DNA of 46,420 nucleotides from JBBRTJ01 sp038244535 (GCA_038244535.1 JBBRTJ010000015.1:1-46420), one strand, 5' to 3'. Shown: positions 15,943-24,622, numbered from the stretch's first letter. Notes: generated by a model not told the origin, from the sequence alone. Program-made: numbers and translations.

Positions 15943-16812
15943 ATGCGTTGGCGGACGCTCGGCGGAGCGCTCTTCTTCACGCTGTCGGCATCGACGTTCG
16001 TGGTCCTCGGCGGAGGAACGGCCGGAGCAGACAGCAGTCCATTGTCCACGTCCTCGCCCACTGGCGAGGCCTACGTCGATGCCCACGGGGCCATCGTGGT
16101 GGTGACCACCCCCGGTGGGGGCAGCGGCGGCGGTGGTGGCGGCGGGTGGACACCGCCGTACCGGTGCGTCTACCTGCCGGCCAGCGGGCTGGGGCTGGTA
16201 CCTCCCCCTGGTGCTCGGCCCGGTGGCAACGGGTCCTGGTTCGGGCAGGTGTGCGACGTCGAGTACCCCCCGGGGGTGAGCCCGCCCATCTTCTGGGTCT
16301 GGTCGCAACCGGCCCAGCTCACGCTGCGCCAGCAGGCGGTCAGCCAGGTCGGGTTCCACACCCCGGTGCCGCGGGTCGACCCTCCGGCTGATGCTCAGCT
16401 CGTCGGGCTGCGGAGCTGGCTGTGGCTCGGGCAGACCTCGCTCAGCGATCGACGTGTCGCCTCGGCCTCGCTCGGAGGCCTCACGGTCACAGCCGCCGTG
16501 CGGCCGCTCTACACGCGGTGGTCGTTCTTCGACTCGAGCGGGTTCGAGCGGGTCGACCTGCGCCGAGACTGCACCCCGTTCGGCACGCCGTACCGGGCCG
16601 GCCCCGCCGCCACCACCGACTGCACGACGATGCTGCGGTCCGCTCCAGTCGCCGGCAACCTCGTGGCGGTGGTCTCGATCCACTGGCGAGTCGACGTGTC
16701 GTTCGCGTCCAGCGGTGGCGCTCGGTGGACTGCCTACTCCGTGACCGACCTCCCCGGCGTGGCGGCCCGGCAGCCGCTCGTCGTGCGCAGCGCGCAAGTC
16801 GTCATCGGTTGA
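15943..16812 (+). CDS. Secreted protein of unknown function with glycine-rich linker
   Basis: I do not recognise the family. The 289-residue product has a signal peptide (basic MRWR, hydrophobic LGGALFFTLSASTFVVLGGG, likely cleavage after AGADS). A short Thr/Ser-rich stretch and a polyglycine run (GGGSGGGGGGG at about 59-69) follow. The remaining ~215 residues look like a globular beta-rich domain with three to four cysteines (YRCVYLP, GQVCDVEYPP, RRDCTPFG, TDCTTM), probably disulfide-bonded outside the cell. It sits alone between the MerR gene and gcvT and has its own TAGACT box. Because of its position in a conserved region it may be a lineage-specific envelope protein. Confidence 0.7.
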   Translation: MRWRTLGGALFFTLSASTFVVLGGGTAGADSSPLSTSSPTGEAYVDAHGAIVVVTTPGGGSGGGGGGGWTPPYRCVYLPASGLGLVPPPGARPGGNGSWFGQVCDVEYPPGVSPPIFWVWSQPAQLTLRQQAVSQVGFHTPVPRVDPPADAQLVGLRSWLWLGQTSLSDRRVASASLGGLTVTAAVRPLYTRWSFFDSSGFERVDLRRDCTPFGTPYRAGPAATTDCTTMLRSAPVAGNLVAVVSIHWRVDVSFASSGGARWTAYSVTDLPGVAARQPLVVRSAQVVIG

Positions 16813-16835
16813 CCGGTCGCCGCCACGGCGAGGGT

Positions 16836-16841
16836 TACCCT
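16836..16841 (+). promoter_or_regulatory. Candidate -10 box (TACCCT) of gcvT
   Basis: TACCCT ends 8 nt before the GTG at 16850. No glycine-riboswitch motif lies between it and the start codon, in contrast to gcvP. Confidence 0.5.
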
Positions 16842-16849
16842 CGCCCGCT

Positions 16850-17908
16850 GTGACCGACCTGCGCTCTTCCCCGCTCGACGACCGTCACCGGGCGGCGGGC
16901 GCCAAGCTCGTCGAGTTCGGGGGCTGGGACATGCCGTTGCAGTACCCGACCGGCACCCTGGCCGAGCACCTGGCCTGCCGGCAGGGCGCGGTGGTGTTCG
17001 ATGTGAGCCACCTCGGAACGGTGCGTGTGGAAGGGCCGGCTGCACTCGATCGTCTCCAGCGCACCCTCAGCAACGATCTGGGCAAGATCGCCCCCGGCCG
17101 GGCCCAGTACACGCACCTGCTCGATGACGCCGACGGCTCGGTGGTCGACGACATCATCGTGTGGTGGATCGACGACGAGATCTTCGATGTCATGCCCAAC
17201 GCTTCGAACACCGACCCCGTGGTCGAGGCCGTCGGCGGCCATGACGTGACCTCGGCTCGGGTGATCCTGGCGGTCCAGGGGCCGGCGGCGCGTGAGCGCC
17301 TTGCTGCGGTGTTCCCTGAAGCGGCGGCCGTGAAGCGGTTCCGCGTGCAGTCGCTGACCTGGCAGGGGGTCCCGATCACGGTGGCGGGGACCGGTTACAC
17401 CGGTGAGGATGGCGTCGAGCTGTCGGTGCCGGCATCGGCCGCGGGGGTGATGTGGGACGAGATCGTCACGGCCGGGATCCAGCCCGCCGGACTCGGCGCT
17501 CGCGACACCCTGCGCCTCGAGGCCGCCTTGCCGCTGCACGGTCACGAGCTCGGTCCGGGCATCACACCTCTGCAGGCGGGGCTCGGTTGGGTCGTGGCAT
17601 GGGACAAGCCTGCGTTTCGCGGCAAGGCCGCCCTCGAGGCCGAGCGTGCCGCGGGCGTGCGCAGGATCCTGCGGGGCTTGGCCGTGTCCGGGCGGCGGCC
17701 GCCACGCGCCGAGTGCCCGGTGCTGGTCGAGGGCGTCTCGGTCGGCGCGACGACGAGTGGCAACTTCTCGCCCGTGCTCGGCCACGGCATCGCCCTGGCG
17801 CTGCTCGACCCGAGCATCGAGGTCGGCGCCGATGCGGTCATCGACCTTCGTGGCACCGAGCTGGCCGCGACCGTGGTCTCGCTCCCGTTCGTGACCAAGC
17901 GGACCTGA
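16850..17908 (+). CDS. gcvT: Glycine cleavage system aminomethyltransferase (T protein)
   Basis: The 352-residue folate-dependent enzyme takes the aminomethyl group from lipoyl-GcvH, releases ammonia and makes methylene-tetrahydrofolate. Family signatures are KLVEFGGWDMPLQYP near the N-terminus, VFDVSHLGTVRVEG, DADGSVVDDIIVW (which contains the catalytic aspartate region), AVQGPAARERL, GTGYTGEDGVEL, GLGARDTLRLEAALPLHGHE and the C-terminal GATTSGNFSPVLGHGIALAL. The length is close to the bacterial norm of ~360. It starts at a GTG. It converges on gcvP with a 14-nt gap and no terminator hairpin that I can see between them. Confidence 0.96.
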   Translation: MTDLRSSPLDDRHRAAGAKLVEFGGWDMPLQYPTGTLAEHLACRQGAVVFDVSHLGTVRVEGPAALDRLQRTLSNDLGKIAPGRAQYTHLLDDADGSVVDDIIVWWIDDEIFDVMPNASNTDPVVEAVGGHDVTSARVILAVQGPAARERLAAVFPEAAAVKRFRVQSLTWQGVPITVAGTGYTGEDGVELSVPASAAGVMWDEIVTAGIQPAGLGARDTLRLEAALPLHGHELGPGITPLQAGLGWVVAWDKPAFRGKAALEAERAAGVRRILRGLAVSGRRPPRAECPVLVEGVSVGATTSGNFSPVLGHGIALALLDPSIEVGADAVIDLRGTELAATVVSLPFVTKRT

Positions 17909-17922
17909 CGAACCGCCCGGCG

Positions 17923-20805
17923 CTACGAGTGGTCGTAGTCCTCCAGCGGTGCGCACGAGCACACGAGGTGGCGGTCGCCAGAGGCCGCGTCGATGCGGCT
18001 CACCGGGGGGAACCACTTCGAGCCGTGGCGGAGGTGGTCGCTCGGGAACGCGGCCTCGTCACGGGTGTATGGGTGCTTCCAGTCCTCGGTGGCCACATCG
18101 GCAGCCGGATGCGGCGCGTGCCGCAGCGGGCTGTCCTCCATGGCGAACCGGCCACGCACCACGTCGTCGATCTCACCCCGGATGGCCGCCATGGCGTCGA
18201 CGAAGCGGTCCAGCTCGTGCTTGGCCTCGCTCTCGGTGGGTTCGATCATGAGCGTGCCGGTCACCGGGAAGCTCACGGTCGGCGCATGGAACCCGTGGTC
18301 CATGAGTCGCTTGGCCACGTCGTCGACGGTGACCCCCGTGGCCTTGGTGAGCGGGCGCAGGTCGATGATGCACTCGTGGGCCACTCTGCCCTGGGCCCCT
18401 CGGTACAGCACGGGGAACAGGGGGTCGAGGCGAGCGGCGAGGTAGTTGGCGCCGAGGAGGGCGTGCTCGGTGGCTGAGCGCAGACCGTCGGCGCCCATCA
18501 GCGCGGCGTAGGCCCACGAGATCGTGAGGATGCCTGCCGAGCCCCACGGAGCGGCCGACACCGGCCCGACGCCCGTGGCCGGTCCGGCCTCGGGGCGCAG
18601 CGGGTGGTTGGGCAGGAACGGCGCGAGGTGACTGCGCACAGCCACGGGGCCGACGCCGGGGCCACCGCCGCCATGGGGGATGCAGAACGTCTTGTGGAGG
18701 TTGAGATGGCTCACGTCGGCCCCGAACCGGCCCGGCTTGGCCACCCCCACGAGCGCGTTGAGGTTGGCACCGTCGAGGTACACCTGGCCGCCGTGGTGGT
18801 GAACCACCTCGCAGAGCTCGGAGATCCCCTCCTCGAACACTCCATGCGTGGAGGGGTAGGTGACCATCGCTGCCGCGAGGCGGTCACCAGCGGCTGCCGC
18901 CTTGGCCCGCAGGTCCGCGAGGTCGACGTTGCCGTCGGCATCGCAGCCCACGACCTTGACCTCCATGCCGGCCATCACGGCCGACGCCGCGTTCGTCCCA
19001 TGGGCCGACGATGGGATGAGGCACACCGTGCGCTGAGGCTGACCCTGGCTGCGGTGGTAGGCCCGGATGGCGAGCAGACCGGCGAGCTCGCCTTGGGAGC
19101 CGGCATTGGGCTGGAGCGAGACGGCGTCGTAGCCGGTGCACTCGAGGAGCGCCCCCTCGAGCTCGGCGATGACCTGCAGGTAGCCCTCGACCTGGTCGAT
19201 GGGGGCAAAGGGGTGCACGTCGGCGAACTCGGGCCACGTGACCGGGATCATCTCGGTGGTGGCGTTGAGCTTCATCGTGCACGAGCCGAGCGGGATCATC
19301 GTGCGGTCGAGCGCCAGGTCCTTGTCGGCCAGCCGACGCAGGTAGCGCAGCATCTCGTGCTCGCTGCGGTAGCGGTGGAACACCTCGAACGCGAGGATCG
19401 CACCCGCGCGGCGGCGATCGGTGGGGATGCCATCGGGGGCGATGGCATCGAGTGCCGCCACCTCGGCACCATCGGCACCCAGCGCCCGCCACACCGCTTC
19501 GACGACGGCTGGTGTCGAGGTCTCGTCGAAGGTGAGAGCGACGTGGTCGGGGTCCACGAGTCGCAGGTTGATGCCCTCGACGCGAGCGGCGGCGAGCACG
19601 GCCTCGGCCCGGCCGGGCGCGTGCACCTGGAGCGTGTCGAACCAGGTGTCGTTGACCACCGTGAGCCCGCCGGCCCGCAGTCCGGCGGCGGTGATCGACG
19701 TGAGGCGGTGCACCCGTTCGGCGATGGCGGCCAGGCCGTCGGGTCCGTGCCACACGGCGTACATGCCGGCCATGACCGCGAGCAGCACCTGAGCGGTGCA
19801 GATGTTGCTGGTGGCCTTCTCCCGGCGGATGTGCTGCTCGCGCGTCTGCAGTGCGAGCCGCAGCGCGGGCCGCCCCCTGGTGTCGGTCGACACCCCGACG
19901 AGGCGGCCGGGGAGGGCGCGGGCATGGGCCTCACGGCAGGCCAGGAACGCGGCATGAGGTCCGCCGAAGCCCATCGGTACGCCGAACCGCTGGGCCGTGC
20001 CCACCACGATGTCGGCTCCGAACGCACCAGGCGGCGTGGTGATGACCAACGACAGCAGGTCGGCCGCCACCACCACGAACCCACCGGCGGCATGGATGTC
20101 GGCGCACAGCGCGGTGCGATCGTGAAGCGAGCCGAGGCTGGACGGCTCTTGGAGCAGCACCCCGAACACCGCCGTCGGGTCGAGGTCGACGGCAGGATCT
20201 CCGACGACGAGCTCGATGCCGACCGGCTCGGCACGCGTGTGCATCACGGCGATCGTCTGGGGATGGCAACCGGCATCGACGAAGAACCGGTCGCCGCCGT
20301 GCTTGGAGATCCGGCGGGTCATGGTCATTGCCTCGGCGGCGGCCGTGGCCTCGTCGAGCATCGAGGCGTTGGCCAGATCCATGCCGGTGAGGTCGGCCAC
20401 CATCGTCTGGAAGTTGACGATGGCCTCGAGTCGGCCTTGGCTGATCTCGGGCTGGTACGGCGTGTACGCGGTGTACCACGACGGGTTCTCGAGGATGTTG
20501 CGGCGGATCACCGGAGGCGTGATGGTGCCCGTGTAGCCCATGCCGATGAGCGAGGTGAGCACCACGTTGCGGTCGGCGATGGTGCGCAACCGGGTCAGAA
20601 CCGCGCCTTCGCTCAGGGCGGCAGGCAGCTGGAGGGGTTCGGTGGTGCGGATCGAGTCGGGCACCACCTGCCCGACGAGGTCGTCGAGGTTCCCAACGCC
20701 GAGCGCGGCCAGCATCTCGGCGCGCTCGTCAGCATCGGGGCCGAGGTGGCGGGCGACGAAGCCAGGACCATCGAGCTGGTCGAGCGAGGGGCGGGCGGGT
20801 GCCAT
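17923..20805 (-). CDS. gcvP: Glycine dehydrogenase (decarboxylating), P protein
   Basis: The 960-residue single-chain P protein (both halves fused, as in E. coli) decarboxylates glycine and loads the aminomethyl group onto GcvH. The N-terminal half starts FVARHLGPDADERAEML and contains TGTITPPVIRRNILENPSWY. The C-terminal half has GSCTMKLNAT and the PLP-binding lysine K705 in NLHKTFCIPHGGGG. The ATG at 20805 is preceded by GGAGG at 20811-20815; an upstream ATG at 20877 lies inside the riboswitch and is rejected. Expression should respond to glycine through the tandem riboswitch directly upstream. It is divergent from the patatin gene and convergent with gcvT. Confidence 0.97.
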   Translation of the reverse strand: MAPARPSLDQLDGPGFVARHLGPDADERAEMLAALGVGNLDDLVGQVVPDSIRTTEPLQLPAALSEGAVLTRLRTIADRNVVLTSLIGMGYTGTITPPVIRRNILENPSWYTAYTPYQPEISQGRLEAIVNFQTMVADLTGMDLANASMLDEATAAAEAMTMTRRISKHGGDRFFVDAGCHPQTIAVMHTRAEPVGIELVVGDPAVDLDPTAVFGVLLQEPSSLGSLHDRTALCADIHAAGGFVVVAADLLSLVITTPPGAFGADIVVGTAQRFGVPMGFGGPHAAFLACREAHARALPGRLVGVSTDTRGRPALRLALQTREQHIRREKATSNICTAQVLLAVMAGMYAVWHGPDGLAAIAERVHRLTSITAAGLRAGGLTVVNDTWFDTLQVHAPGRAEAVLAAARVEGINLRLVDPDHVALTFDETSTPAVVEAVWRALGADGAEVAALDAIAPDGIPTDRRRAGAILAFEVFHRYRSEHEMLRYLRRLADKDLALDRTMIPLGSCTMKLNATTEMIPVTWPEFADVHPFAPIDQVEGYLQVIAELEGALLECTGYDAVSLQPNAGSQGELAGLLAIRAYHRSQGQPQRTVCLIPSSAHGTNAASAVMAGMEVKVVGCDADGNVDLADLRAKAAAAGDRLAAAMVTYPSTHGVFEEGISELCEVVHHHGGQVYLDGANLNALVGVAKPGRFGADVSHLNLHKTFCIPHGGGGPGVGPVAVRSHLAPFLPNHPLRPEAGPATGVGPVSAAPWGSAGILTISWAYAALMGADGLRSATEHALLGANYLAARLDPLFPVLYRGAQGRVAHECIIDLRPLTKATGVTVDDVAKRLMDHGFHAPTVSFPVTGTLMIEPTESEAKHELDRFVDAMAAIRGEIDDVVRGRFAMEDSPLRHAPHPAADVATEDWKHPYTRDEAAFPSDHLRHGSKWFPPVSRIDAASGDRHLVCSCAPLEDYDHS

Positions 20806-20806
20806 A

Positions 20807-20841
20807 GGAACCTCCGGGTCGTGGTGCCGGTTGTCGGTTCC
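20807..20841 (-). promoter_or_regulatory. Candidate riboswitch expression platform: ribosome-binding-site helix of gcvP
   Basis: GGAACC at 20841-20836 is complementary to GGTTCC at 20812-20807. The second element overlaps the last two bases of the GGAGG ribosome-binding site (20815-20811). The helix would hide the site, which suggests translational control. No poly-U terminator follows the second aptamer. The pairing is inferred by eye and no energy was calculated. Confidence 0.4.
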
Positions 20842-20853
20842 CCCGCTGTGGTT

Positions 20854-21019
20854 GGACCTGAGAGCTTCACCCGGCATGGACCGGGCTTTCCCCTTCGGTG
20901 AGGGGCGGACCCCTGCTTTCCAGCGTGTGCCTCTCCCTTGCGGTCCTGGGGCCTGAGAGTTTCCGGGGAGGTTGCTCCTTCGGCGCCCGGTGGCAACGCT
21001 GCCGGCCGGGCTCTCCCGC
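20854..21019 (-). ncRNA. Tandem glycine riboswitch upstream of gcvP
   Basis: Two consecutive glycine aptamers are readable on the minus strand. The first (about 21019-20950) begins GCGGGAGAG, contains the conserved core GCCGAAGGAGCAA and ends AACTCTCAGG. The second (about 20946-20854) begins GGGAGAGGCAC, contains CACCGAAGGGGAAAG and ends AGCTCTCAGG; its P1 stem is formed by GGACC (20946-20942) and GGTCC (20858-20854). The linker between them is only a few bases, as in known tandem glycine riboswitches. The long P3-like arm of aptamer 2 is GC-rich. Location immediately before gcvP is the classic context: glycine binding turns on glycine catabolism. Confidence 0.95.
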
Positions 21020-21039
21020 AGGGGGTCGATGGCAATAGC

Positions 21040-21045
21040 ACGCTA
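21040..21045 (-). promoter_or_regulatory. Candidate -10 box (TAGCGT) for the gcvP riboswitch transcript
   Basis: TAGCGT on the minus strand is the same hexamer found at several leaderless promoters in this window. A start about 7 nt downstream (near 21033) would put the first aptamer some 14 nt into the transcript. Confidence 0.5.
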
Positions 21046-21120
21046 GCGGACCGCTCGACGGATCCCGGGGACTGGACAAGGATCTGACGGGGCAAGCGCC
21101 AACGCGACAGGAGGGCATCG

Positions 21121-22686
21121 ATGACCGCCACAACGTCGACTACGCCGACCACGCCGGTCACCGGCCCTCGACTGCGCCTCGCGCTGACCTTGCCGGGCGC
21201 GGTCTCGCTCGGTGCGTACCACGGGGGAGCGCTCTCAGCGCTGCTGGTGGCCACCCAGCGCAGCGAAGGCCGAGTGGTCATCGACGCGATGGCGGGTGCG
21301 TCGGCCGGTTCGATCACCGCGGTCCTCGCGGCGCGAGCGCTGCTGCGGGGCGCCGACCCGGTGCTGCTGATGCGCACGGCATGGGTCGACGGCGACGACC
21401 TCGAGGTGCTGCTGAGCGACGACACCCTGTCGCCCCTGTCGCAGGAACCGGGACGCATGATGGCCGAGGCTCTCCTCGGCGACCCCGGTACGCCGGATGG
21501 TCCCCATCGTCAGAGCGAGCCGGTGCACCTGTCGTTCACGCTCACCAGTCTCGGAGGCCTCGCCTACCGGATCGCCAGCCTGCAGAGCGACTCACCGGTC
21601 ATCGCGGCCACCAACCTCGACTGGTTCGATGGCGTGCTCGGTCCCGATGACGGTGCCGCCGCCTACGCGCCCTTTTCGGCGGCTGCGTTGGCGTCGGGCG
21701 CCAACGCGCTGGGGTTCGCGCCGGTCCGCCTCGATCGCAGCGCCGATGCCGAGGGCTACCGCAATGCCGGCGTGCTCTACTTCCCGGCTGACGGCCACCT
21801 CTGGTACACCGACGGCGGCACGATCGACAACGAGCCGTTCGGCCGCACGATCGGGCTCGTCGGTGACATCGCTGACGATGGGACAGCGGCGCGGCGCTAC
21901 CTCCTGGTGGATCCACAGCCGGGCGTGCCGAGTCACACCGGCACCTGGTGGGGACCCGAGCAGCCCGAGTGGACGCCGACGGCGTTCAAGGCCTTTGGGT
22001 TGCAGTCATCCAAGAGCAGCTTCGACGATCTCAAGCGCCTCGAGAAGACCAACTCCCGGGTGATGTGGCTCGGCTACATCGAAGAGGCGCTCGCCGGGTT
22101 GAGCGACGGTGCCAAGGCGGAGCTCAGCGCGGCGATGCAGGCGGCCCTGGCCAGGATCGCCACCGACCAGGGCGACATCCGGGCCCAGCTGTCACGCGCT
22201 CCGGCTGCTGCCGGTGGCGCGCCCGCCGCCGATCCGGTGCGAGCCGCCCTCGAGGCCGCCACCGGCCTCAGGGGTAAAGGTCTGGTGAAGGTGGAGACCG
22301 TGTCGCCGGTCGTGCTGGCCCCCGATGCCGACCCCGGCTCGGCCCCCGACCCGGCTGACCTTCTCGCCGGCGAGTTCCTCGGGCACTTCGGAGGGTTCCT
22401 CGACGTCCGCTTCCGCAAGAGCGACTTCGCCCTCGGCTACCGGAACATGAGTCGCTGGCTCCACGAGGACGACAAGGCGGCCTGGTTCGGGCCGGCGGCC
22501 CTCGCCGCGGCGCAGCAGGCCTATGACGACCTCGGGTGGGATGAGGTTCGCTTCGGCGGTGGCTCGATCAAGGACCTCTCCACTCGTGAGCGGCTGCGCC
22601 TGGCCCACTTCGCCACCCACCTGGGTCACATCGTGGTGCACGACCTGCTCACCAAGAGCGACACCGCGGGTGGCGCCGACGAGTGA
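21121..22686 (+). CDS. Patatin-like phospholipase family protein
   Basis: The 521-residue protein begins with a patatin fold: LTLPGAVSLGAYHGGAL is the oxyanion-hole region, GASAGS (59-64) holds the nucleophile S61, and DGGTIDNEPFG supplies the dyad aspartate D231. It should therefore hydrolyse acyl esters of lipids. The C-terminal ~270 residues have a long helical section, a Pro/Ala/Asp-rich linker (residues about 355-420) and a final region with FRKSDFALGYRNMSRW, which recurs in large bacterial patatin-related proteins and may contact membranes. A ribosome-binding site AGGAGGG is 5 nt before the ATG. There is no signal peptide. It is divergent from the gcvP riboswitch transcript across a few dozen bases of promoter region. 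Confidence 0.88.
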   Translation: MTATTSTTPTTPVTGPRLRLALTLPGAVSLGAYHGGALSALLVATQRSEGRVVIDAMAGASAGSITAVLAARALLRGADPVLLMRTAWVDGDDLEVLLSDDTLSPLSQEPGRMMAEALLGDPGTPDGPHRQSEPVHLSFTLTSLGGLAYRIASLQSDSPVIAATNLDWFDGVLGPDDGAAAYAPFSAAALASGANALGFAPVRLDRSADAEGYRNAGVLYFPADGHLWYTDGGTIDNEPFGRTIGLVGDIADDGTAARRYLLVDPQPGVPSHTGTWWGPEQPEWTPTAFKAFGLQSSKSSFDDLKRLEKTNSRVMWLGYIEEALAGLSDGAKAELSAAMQAALARIATDQGDIRAQLSRAPAAAGGAPAADPVRAALEAATGLRGKGLVKVETVSPVVLAPDADPGSAPDPADLLAGEFLGHFGGFLDVRFRKSDFALGYRNMSRWLHEDDKAAWFGPAALAAAQQAYDDLGWDEVRFGGGSIKDLSTRERLRLAHFATHLGHIVVHDLLTKSDTAGGADE

Positions 22687-22697
22687 CCGGGCCGGCC

Positions 22698-22738
22698 GCA
22701 TCATGATGCGAGTGAAAGCACATCATGAAGTATCATGA
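22698..22738 (+). repeat. VapB1 operator candidate: three ATCATGA repeats with perfect palindrome
   Basis: ATCATGA starts at 22700, 22722 and 22732, which is offsets of 22 and 10 bp, about two turns and one turn of the helix. The first copy lies in the perfect 12-bp palindrome GCATCATGATGC (22698-22709). The last copy overlaps TATCAT (22731-22736), a -10-like box ending 6 nt before the VapB ATG. This fits autorepression by a ribbon-helix-helix antitoxin. Confidence 0.65.
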
Positions 22739-22742
22739 GCCC

Positions 22743-22997
22743 ATGCGCACCACCGTCGATCTTGACGACGACGTGAGCGCGGCGCTGGCCGAGCTCCAAC
22801 GGGCCACCGGAATGGGCAAGAGCGAGGCGCTGAACCAGCTGGTGCGCCGGGGCCTGCTCGGACCGGTTGACGCCGGGCGCCAGTCCTTCGTGCAGGCCTC
22901 GGCCGATCTCGGGCGAGCGCTCGTCGACGTGACGAACATCGGCGAGGTGCTCGAGCTGCTCGATGCTCACGACCAAGGTCAGGGTCGGGGTAGATGA
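22743..22997 (+). CDS. vapB: VapB-type ribbon-helix-helix antitoxin (copy 1)
   Basis: The 84-residue protein starts MRTTVDLDDD, the beta strand of a ribbon-helix-helix DNA-binding fold, followed by the helix VSAALAELQRATG and the helix KSEALNQLVRRGLL. The C-terminal part (SADLGRALVDVTNIGEVLEL) should wrap the toxin. The ATG at 22743 was chosen over one at 22725 because it begins at the conserved strand and sits 6 nt after TATCAT. Its stop overlaps the toxin start (ATGA at 22994). A second, clearly related pair lies at 32301-32964. It should neutralise VapC and repress its own promoter through the repeats just upstream. Confidence 0.9.
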   Translation: MRTTVDLDDDVSAALAELQRATGMGKSEALNQLVRRGLLGPVDAGRQSFVQASADLGRALVDVTNIGEVLELLDAHDQGQGRGR

Positions 22998-23419
22998 TCG
23001 TCGATGCCAACCTGCTCATCTACGCCTATGACCGCCAGAGCCCGTTCCACCAACAGGCGCGGTCGTGGCTCGAGGAGCAGCTGAACGGTGGCACGCGGAT
23101 CGGACTGCCTTGGGTCTCGCTGCTCGCGTTTGCCCGGATCGTGTGCCACCCCCGCATCTACGAACGGCCTGCAAGCCCCGCTCAGGCATGGGAGCAGATC
23201 GAGTTGTGGCTCGATGCGCCCGCGGCCTGGATCCCGAGCGTCACGGGTCGCCATCGACAGGTGCTCGGAGGTCTCATCACCGGCCATCGCTTGTCGTCGA
23301 GCCTGCTGCCCGATGCCCACCTCGCGGCGCTGGCCATCGAGCACGGGGTCGTCGTCGCCTCAGCCGATGGCGACTTCGCTCGCTTCAGCGAGGTGGCGTG
23401 GCTGAACCCGATCGGCTGA
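22994..23419 (+). CDS. vapC: VapC-type PIN-domain ribonuclease toxin (copy 1)
   Basis: The 141-residue PIN-domain protein opens MIVDANLLIYAYD with D4, the first metal-binding acidic residue; D107 (LLPDAHLAAL) and D125/D127 (SADGDFARF) give the others. At the place where many PIN toxins have Glu (SLLEF) it has Ala (SLLAFARI, A45); its paralog has the same, and I recall this as common in the TIGR00028-type group. It most likely cleaves a specific tRNA or rRNA when released from VapB. Hand alignment gives about 75 of 141 identical positions with the VapC at 32301-32726, without gaps. It is coupled to its antitoxin by a 4-nt overlap. Confidence 0.93.
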   Translation: MIVDANLLIYAYDRQSPFHQQARSWLEEQLNGGTRIGLPWVSLLAFARIVCHPRIYERPASPAQAWEQIELWLDAPAAWIPSVTGRHRQVLGGLITGHRLSSSLLPDAHLAALAIEHGVVVASADGDFARFSEVAWLNPIG

Positions 23420-23458
23420 CGGCTCGGGCGACGTGATCAAGCAGCGCGCCTGGGGCGA

Positions 23459-24622
23459 TCAGGCTTTGGCGGCCCGCTCCTCCTGATAGGCGGCGATCGA
23501 GGCGAACTGCGCGTTGAGCGTGGCATCGACGAACTTGCTGCCCTGGCTCATCACGTGGTCGTAGCTCGCCTGCACCGGCGGGAGCTGGCCCGTGAAGCGC
23601 GGCATGACCTCCTCGGCGAACAGCTCGTAGTTGCGCAGCGTCGCCTTCCAGTCGGCGAGGTCGGCCCCGAGGAACAGGTAGCAGCCGAAGCCGCCCGACT
23701 TGTCGATCAGCCGCTCGATCTGGGCGGCGGCCATGTCGGGCGTGCCGATGACGCCCTGACCGGTCTCGTTCATCATGTCGACCATCTCGTCGAAGTCGGT
23801 CGGGAGCGGCTCGGTCCCCACCGGAATGATGTGGCTGAGGTAGTTGAAGACCCACATCAGGCCGTACTTGCAGTTCTCCTTGGCCTGTTCGAAGGTGTCC
23901 GCGATGTGCATCGGACCCATCATCCGCCAGTTCTTCCGGCTGACCGTGTGCCCGTGCTCGGCCGCTTCGGTCTCGACCGTGGCCCAGTGGCCGGCCAGCA
24001 GCTCGACGGCCATCGGGTTGGTGGCGGCGATCGACAGCAGGCCGGTGCCGTAGCGACCGGCGAGCTTGGAACCCGACGGTGAGATCGACGCGGCGACGGC
24101 GATGTCGAAGTCGGAGTACGGCTTCATCTGCAGCACGGCGTTGTCGCAGGTGAACCAATCGGTCTTCTCGGTGACCGTCTCGCCCCGGAACAGGCGCATG
24201 ATCACGTCGAAGCTCTCCTCCATGCGGGGCCGCTGGAGGTTGGGGTCGATGCCGAGCATCATGGCGTCGCTCGTGAGCTGACCAGGGCCGACGCCGAACA
24301 TCGTGCGGCCCCGAGTGAGGTGGTCGAGCATGACGATGCGGTCGGCCAGCATGAACGGGTGGTGGTAGGGGAGCGAGTTGACCCCCGTGCCGAGCTTGAT
24401 GTGCTTGGTGCGCTGGCTGGCGGCGGCGATGAAGACCTCGGGCGAGGCGATCAGCTCGGACCCCGCCGAGTGGTGCTCGCCGATCCAGGCCTCGTGGTAG
24501 CCGAGCCGGTCGAGGTGCTCGATGAGCTCGAGATCGCGGTGCAGGGCCAGGGTCGGGTTGATGCCGACCTTGTGCATGGGGGGCATGAAGATGCCGAAGC
24601 GCAACGGCCAGTTCTGGGGCAT
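23459..24622 (-). CDS. LLM-class flavin-dependent monooxygenase
   Basis: The 387-residue protein is a luciferase-like (F420- or FMN-dependent) oxidoreductase. The TIM-barrel signatures are GIFMPP at the first strand, LGYHEAWIGEHHSAG, ASQRTKHIKLGTGVNSLPYH, HPFMLADRIVMLDHLTRGR and GVGPGQLTSDAMMLG. The layout and length resemble limonene/alkane monooxygenase-type members (class TIGR03557/COG2141). The start at 24622 is close to a TACAAC hexamer 7 nt upstream; the longer frame from 24685 has no coding character. It stands as a single gene between VapC1 and the divergently transcribed serine hydrolase. The substrate is unknown. Confidence 0.9.
   Translation of the reverse strand: MPQNWPLRFGIFMPPMHKVGINPTLALHRDLELIEHLDRLGYHEAWIGEHHSAGSELIASPEVFIAAASQRTKHIKLGTGVNSLPYHHPFMLADRIVMLDHLTRGRTMFGVGPGQLTSDAMMLGIDPNLQRPRMEESFDVIMRLFRGETVTEKTDWFTCDNAVLQMKPYSDFDIAVAASISPSGSKLAGRYGTGLLSIAATNPMAVELLAGHWATVETEAAEHGHTVSRKNWRMMGPMHIADTFEQAKENCKYGLMWVFNYLSHIIPVGTEPLPTDFDEMVDMMNETGQGVIGTPDMAAAQIERLIDKSGGFGCYLFLGADLADWKATLRNYELFAEEVMPRFTGQLPPVQASYDHVMSQGSKFVDATLNAQFASIAAYQEERAAKA

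Noticed and set aside
18604..20901. A 765-codon plus-strand open frame opposite gcvP
   Set aside because: It is a GC-rich shadow of gcvP: the minus-strand frame has all P-protein motifs, and the antisense product is low-complexity (Gly/Arg/His/Val) without domains.
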